DNA from: Bipalium vagum
Lineage: Eukaryota; Platyhelminthes; Tricladida; Geoplanidae
Length of the DNA stretch: 23,143 bases
Assembly: GCA_037834085.1 (NCBI GenBank)
Contig: JBBMKC010212814.1
Span: forward strand, 1-23,143
Direction: 5' to 3'
Shown here: piece by piece, positions 18,083-23,143 of the stretch
Numbering within the stretch: the stretch's first letter is position 1
How the letters are laid out: every line of letters begins with the position of its first letter
The notes under the pieces: generated by a model
What the model was told of the DNA's origin: nothing
Seen by the model: the letters and a program-made list of their open reading frames with translations, nothing else
Databases searched by the model: none
Made by a program: the position numbers and the translations under genes

Positions 18083-20685
18083 AAATTATCGAAAAAATGG
18101 CAACAAACTTCAGAAAATGATAAGTTAAAGCTTATGCAAGAGATGTTGTTTTAGTAAAAAATTTTGAATTGGAAAGTCTTATTAATAACTACGAAGGATG
18201 AACCAAATATAATAAAATAATTCAATCATACTTTCAAAGACTCAAAATGTTTACTGTGATAAAAAATAAATATTTGAGGACATTAAGTATTATACAAAGA
18301 TGAGATTGCAGAATCTAAACTGTAATTCCAAATCTAAAGAAAAATTTAATATTTTTGTTTATTTAATTATTTTTTTTAATGTTGTCACAAACAAATCTTA
18401 ATCAATAAATCTTTCGAAATCAGTTCAAAGAGAAATATATAATTGATCAGTACAATGTCAAACTCTGTTGTCATTTCTGATCTTTATAAACTTATTATCG
18501 TCATTACGATTATTACAGGCCAATATTCCAAATTATATTAAATTTTTGCTGACTTAATTTATATTTTAATGGTTGTAAAACATTGATTATTTGTTTTAAT
18601 AAAAATCATTGACATTGATCCTTTAGTGTTAATCAATGAGTTAAAACGGAACCAAACTTAAAACTATTAAAATAATTATTGATATATTTTTGATATAGTT
18701 ATTCTTCCTATTAATTGGTCTGCTCTTAACCCACGGCTTTATTTGATCTATTATTCTAAAGGCAAACCTCAACTCCATTCAGTACACAGTTAAAGATCAA
18801 CAACATTTCGCAGACAACCATGCTTTTATCTTTAATTATTTTAAAACAGTTATTAAAAATTAAACGCGGAATTCTTGATTATTTTCTTGTCTTTAATAAT
18901 TGTAAAATGACGCCTTATTTGTAATGTTAAAATTTTATTTATTTATTTTTATAATCCTATTGTCTTGGTAGAAAAAAAACCAATATTGTAACAAGCATTT
19001 TTATGAAAAATATTTATAAATTAAAACACTGTGACTAATAATTAATAGTTTTATCCAATGAAAATATTTGAAAATAAAATCAATTTCAGCTAATTTTTAA
19101 AAATAGTTATTGTATAAAAGTAGAATTTATAATGAAAATGAAAGTAATTGATGGTTGATGGATGGTAAATAAAAGAAATTTTAATTATGAGTACAAAATA
19201 ATTTATAATTTATATAAAAAGTAAATTATATTAATTCGAACTGTAAATAATGAATTTTTAATTTTGTAAACAAAAACTCCAAACTTTTAATCATAATAGA
19301 ACTGGTCTGCATATATAATGATATATATTAATTTATTAGAAATATCATATTGATATTTACAGATGAGAGTTGGAAAGAAATAAATTTATCAATAATATCA
19401 ATATATTTATCTGCAGGAGTTATTTTGAAACGATTACTCGCTCTACTTAACTATGAATGTTTACTAATGTGTTTTGAGCTGATCTTGTCTTCCTATATAT
19501 AGGTTATATTTGAATTGTTACACGATATTAGTTTGCAATGTTGTAAACGTTGGTTCTTTAATCTTTAAAAACAATTTTTTCAGCAGTATTATTTTTAGAT
19601 ATTTTCTATTACCTTCTTAAAGGTTTAAAATACTTTGAATCATATTTCCTATTATCCAAACTTGAAATATTTTCTCTAGTTTACTACAGGATAGGTTTAA
19701 AAATGTTAATCTTCCTTAACTTCTCAAAAGCTATATATTTTCTATACACTTGGTTCTTCACAATTTATACCCAAATGAACTTTGTATTACACTATCAAGT
19801 AATGAAAAAGAAACATTATATGACCATATTATTTTATTTCTGTAATTTGTAAACATCGTAAACTTTTCCACTTTGTAATTCTGTTTATATATTATTTATT
19901 TTATTTAAAATGAAAAATTAAAGTTCAAGTACTGTTTGAAAAAACATGATAAAAACAATTTCGACCAAACCCCTACTTAAGATGTTTTCTCTGATTGTTA
20001 AACAAAAATAATAAAACTCACTAAATCAATGTATTCTAACAATAAACAATGAACTTTTACCTTCACTTCAAAAACTCTGTATAAGTAAAAGCCGCATTTA
20101 TAATCTTCCAATATAATAAAAAACTTTTCCAAACACTTCCATGTTGCTATTTAATTATGTAAATAAAAATTTCTAATAATTTCCAACTTTATTTATTTGT
20201 TACAGATTTCATTTGATAATCTTGACAGTCCGTTTGATTATTTCTGTGTAAATAATATATAAATCATAAAAAATGAGCTTTCAATTTATTTTAATGGTAA
20301 CGATGAATTTTTAAAATCGTTGTCGAACTATGAAAATTGAAAGAGAAAATCGATACAAAAATGAAAAATATTCCCCCTTTCCACTAGAGGCAGTTGAAAA
20401 TAAATTTAATTGAAATAATTCTGATTAAATTATTTAAAAGGTTATCAAGATTTGTAGCTGAATGATAAAACAATTAAATAAATTCAAGCCAAATAATGAT
20501 AAAAGTTTAATTAATACAGAATTCTCCGACTAATCAATAAATATTATGGATGTAATAAAATTTTCTTGAGTCTCAATCGAAATTTAATCAAGCATAATTT
20601 TATGTTTAAGTTATTTGAAAGTTTTTCTTACTTTTCATTTTTATTATAAATTATTGTAAACCCTGGCATTGGTTTTATAAAATTA
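18083..20685. other. Large non-coding AT-rich stretch
   Basis: About 2.6 kb with no coding frame, RNA gene or transposon that I can recognise on either strand. Confidence 0.55.
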
Positions 20686-20710
20686 TTAGGTTGGTCACTG
20701 CATTTAGCGG
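20686..20710 (+). repeat. Mariner-like terminal inverted repeat, single copy
   Basis: TTAGGTTGGTCACTGCATTT followed by AGCGG, directly preceded by TA, has the form of a mariner end and shares TTAGGTTG with the element at 9079. No matching right end was found within the next 1.5 kb. It lies 210 bp before the transposase relic at 20896 and could be that element's left end or a solo remnant. Confidence 0.45.
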
Positions 20711-20895
20711 AGTAAAAGTTCAAAAAATTTTTAATCAATATAAAATAAAGGGATATAATTATTTATTTAACATTTACATTATTTTACTTCGTAAATTTTA
20801 AATTTTTACAAAAAATGTTTTAAGAGAACAAATCGACTTCATCAATCAATTTCGATTTAACGTAAAATCATCGTAAATGTTCAATTGCAGATTTA

Positions 20896-21630
20896 GATGA
20901 TAAGACGACCAATCGAAGATTATCACGGAAAACTAATATTCCAACTGCCTTGGTTCAATGAATTTGAAAAGAAGAGAAGTTAAAACCTTTTAAAATGCAG
21001 TTGCTTCGTGAGCTGAAACCAGATGATTATGATCAACGAGTTAAGTTTGGTCTGTGGTTTTAGCAGCATCCGGATATTCTGTGTAGGATTTTTTATAGTA
21101 ATGGTGAAAATAGCAGATACCCATATCGAATTTTGGCTGATAGGAAACACTGATTTCATTAAAAAAACTACATCAAGAAAAGCTGTTTGGATAGGCTTCA
21201 ATTCGAGATTCATTATAAAACCATCCTTTTTCAATGAGAAAGAATAATTACTTTACCATTTTGGAAAATGTAGCTTGGCCTGAATTTTCTAAAAGGAATT
21301 TAATAAGTAAGTCAACTTATTTCATGCAGGATGAAGCACTGCTTCAATATCCGAAAATGTTTACAGAACATATTTGGTCCACACAAGGTTATATCCAGGG
21401 AATGTATCCAAAATTCACCTGATTCGGCACCCGTTGAGTACTGATTTTTAGATACTCTTAAAATCAATGGTTTACCATTATCAAAAACCATATAAATCTA
21501 CTTGAAATGGAAAAACAAATAAACGAAGAATATTCCCCTCTTACTACCAAAGAGATGGTAGTTGAGCTAATACTAACGACTAAAGAAAATCATTTCGAGA
21601 ACATATATATAGAGGAACATATCGTATTCT
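20896..21630 (+). pseudogene. DDE transposase relic (Tc1/mariner superfamily)
   Basis: The + strand gives DDKTTNRRLSRKTNIPTALV (helix-turn-helix), MQLLRELKPDDYDQRVKFGL with a stop after WF, an altered first-Asp region, and KAVWIGFNSRFIIKPSFFNE. It continues with ILENVAWPEFSKRNLISKS, TYFMQDEALLQYPK (second catalytic Asp in MQD), PDSAPVEY (third acidic position) and a tail TKEMVVELILTTKENHFENI. This order matches the transposase family of the relic at 4130-4700 (family blocks KIQLLQELKPDDY, FSDEA, W-G, QDGAPPHY, SPDLAPLDYFFW). There are at least six stops or frame changes. The two relics cover complementary parts of the same family, so copies of it must once have been numerous. Confidence 0.78.
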
Positions 21631-21837
21631 ATTTACTTTATATATTATTTCCATTAAAAGTATAATTTTTTGTCCCTTTTATTCTTCATTTGCTTTTTCT
21701 TTTGTTCTGATTCAACCGGTATATGTAATATATTATTTTTAATCCACGATGAAAATACTGTAAAAATTGGCAAGATTCGTTTAACTTTATTTTTCCGTGT
21801 TTCAAATAAAAAATTCGTATTAATTTCTGACAGTTTC
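21631..21837. other. Spacer between transposase relic and LTR fossil
   Basis: A - strand open frame rich in Lys and Asn runs through this stretch, but it has no recognisable motif; I treat it as a chance frame next to the LTR-element fossil. Confidence 0.4.
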
Positions 21838-23143
21838 ATGTGATACAAACTTGAATAAAGGTGGCTATGGAGCTGAAATAGTTACCAAAGCCATAGGATA
21901 TCAAAGGACCGGAATATACTGGTCTCTCCGTAATTGTGTTTAGCTGCCTGAAATCCAAGCATAATCTGATCTCTCCTTTATCCTTCTTCCATACACAGAT
22001 CAACGGCATATTCCAAGGTGAATGGCATTTTCTTATTATGCCGTTCTCATGCAAATTCTGAACAGCTTCGTTGATTTTAGTTTCCAGATTCATTGGATGT
22101 CTAAAAGGTTTGATATTAATTGATTTACCTTCGGTTAAACTGTGATGCTTCCTCAGATGAGTGCAGCCAATGTCCCATTTATCGGCCATAAGTGCATCTT
22201 CGAACTCACTTATAATTTTCCCTAAGCCCGAATCTTCCTTGATTCCCAATGTCTTCAGTGCTCTTTGCTTTCTCTCGCCTACCTTTATCGTCCTACCATA
22301 TCTTGCTTCAATCCCGCACAGATGTTCTTGGTCATAATCCCCTTCATGATGAGTTATTTTTCTGCTCTGACTTTGGTAGAAAACAAAACCAAATTGTTTC
22401 TGTAACTTAATACCTCCGATGATGTCTGGTGTAACCGATTTTACTATAATAAATTTCACCTTTGCTCACCTGTTGTTAATTTGCGCTTCAATCTCGAGTT
22501 GCCCACCATCTCTAGTCTGGAATCGTTTGCGCATCGCAAGTTTTCATCACATCTCTCTAATCCCGTTCCTCTCAACTGCATAGCAATCCTCCCGCTCATC
22601 ACGTTAATTCGCGCCACGGTGTCCAATAAACAATCAAACGTCTGTCCCTGCAATGTTATTGTAACAATCGGTCTTCCCTGCATCTTCTCATAATCTATTA
22701 TATCCTTCTGTCTCTCATCACTTATTGCCGACACGTTTTCAACCTGCTTTCTATCAAAACTCCTTTTTTAGAAAACGATATACTTTCCCTGTCACCTCCT
22801 CCTCCATTTTCCTTTTCTCGGCCTCCTGGGATATCTCACTTATTGTGTTTATTTGATGGCTCCCACTATATCCCCGTCCAGTGGAGTCCTGGCATTTGGG
22901 TAGGTATTGTTGTCACTATCTTCCATTGGATCATCTGTTTCTATTCCATTTATCCTGGAGATCCTTGATTTTTCTCGGTCGACTCTTTTTTCTCTAAATC
23001 TCCCGCCCGTTTTATGGTCCTTCCTGTCATATGAATTTCTAAAACTATCTGACCTGTAATATTATTTTCGTCCGCAGTCTATCCACCTTGTCTCTGTACA
23101 ATATCGGCTAATGTGACCGATCTTCCCACAGGCAAAACATCGT
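21838..23143 (-). mobile_element. Ty3/mdg4-type LTR retrotransposon fossil, gag-pol portion
   Basis: Reading leftward on the - strand: a nucleocapsid-type zinc knuckle of C-X2-C-X4-H-X4-C form near 23100-23142 (CFACGKIGHISRYC) and a basic/acidic linker. An aspartic-protease-like segment with an LLDT motif follows at 22456-22734, and the start of a reverse transcriptase at 21836-22459 with NGIIRKCHSPWNMPL and IRLCLDFRQLN, typical of the Ty3 group. The element continues beyond the right edge, where gag and the 5' LTR would be. Its left side stops inside the reverse transcriptase domain: RNase H, integrase and the 3' LTR are absent. It is broken, with at least two interruptions besides the loss of its 3' half. 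Less AT-rich than its surroundings, so perhaps younger than the DNA-transposon relics. Confidence 0.88.

Noticed and set aside
22481-22693. + strand open frame
   Set aside because: Lies opposite the protease-like part of the LTR fossil and has no motif.
1-23143. CRISPR arrays, operons, prokaryotic promoters or defence systems
   Set aside because: The spliced animal genes, low coding density and eukaryotic transposons exclude a prokaryotic reading; no regularly spaced direct repeats were seen.

Overview
The window is strongly AT-rich animal DNA with short spliced exons in a sea of non-coding sequence and DNA-transposon relics. No bacterial gene organisation is visible. Two host genes can be supported, both incomplete: a nuclear receptor of the NR4A/HR38 (NHR-6) group on the + strand (three exons, 3140-5618) and an innexin gap-junction gene on the - strand (three exons, 14937-13795). 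The innexin lacks the arthropod-type extracellular signature and has the 'CWVP...CWVQNTYY' style seen in nematodes, flatworms and other spiralians. With introns as short as 49 and 72 bp, that suggests a nematode or spiralian rather than an insect, but the phylum is a guess.

Layout: 1-66 is a (TAA)n microsatellite. 408-1665 is a decayed mariner element with recognisable inverted ends. 3140-5618 holds the second zinc finger, the C-terminal extension and the start of the ligand-binding domain of the NR4A-like receptor; its 1.9-kb intron contains an antisense transposase relic (4130-4700). 5889-6078 is a TAA/ATT tract. 6665-6942 is a mariner N-terminal fragment. 7366-7437 is a tRNA-Ala-like sequence with intact A and B boxes on the - strand, flanked by a 9-bp inverted repeat. 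9079-10275 is an end-to-end mariner element with TA duplications, inserted into an older IS630/Tc1-like transposase whose downstream part continues at 10277-10860. 10861-13794 is essentially empty. 13795-14937 is the innexin. 17160-18082 contains a weak transposase relic, a possible LTR-element end, a perfect 24-bp palindrome and an unassigned open frame with a faint doublecortin-like look. 20686-21630 is another transposase relic. 21838-23143 is the gag-pol part of a Ty3/mdg4-type LTR retrotransposon fossil that runs off the right edge.

The host genes do not form a functional unit with one another: one is a transcription factor, the other a junction channel. The mobile elements are several unrelated lineages of the Tc1/mariner superfamily plus LTR fossils, all apparently decayed. 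I did not find a convincing new biological system. The most interesting leads are the divergent NR4A gene, the nested transposon insertion, and the tRNA-like locus whose flanking inverted repeat recurs as a closed palindrome 10 kb away.
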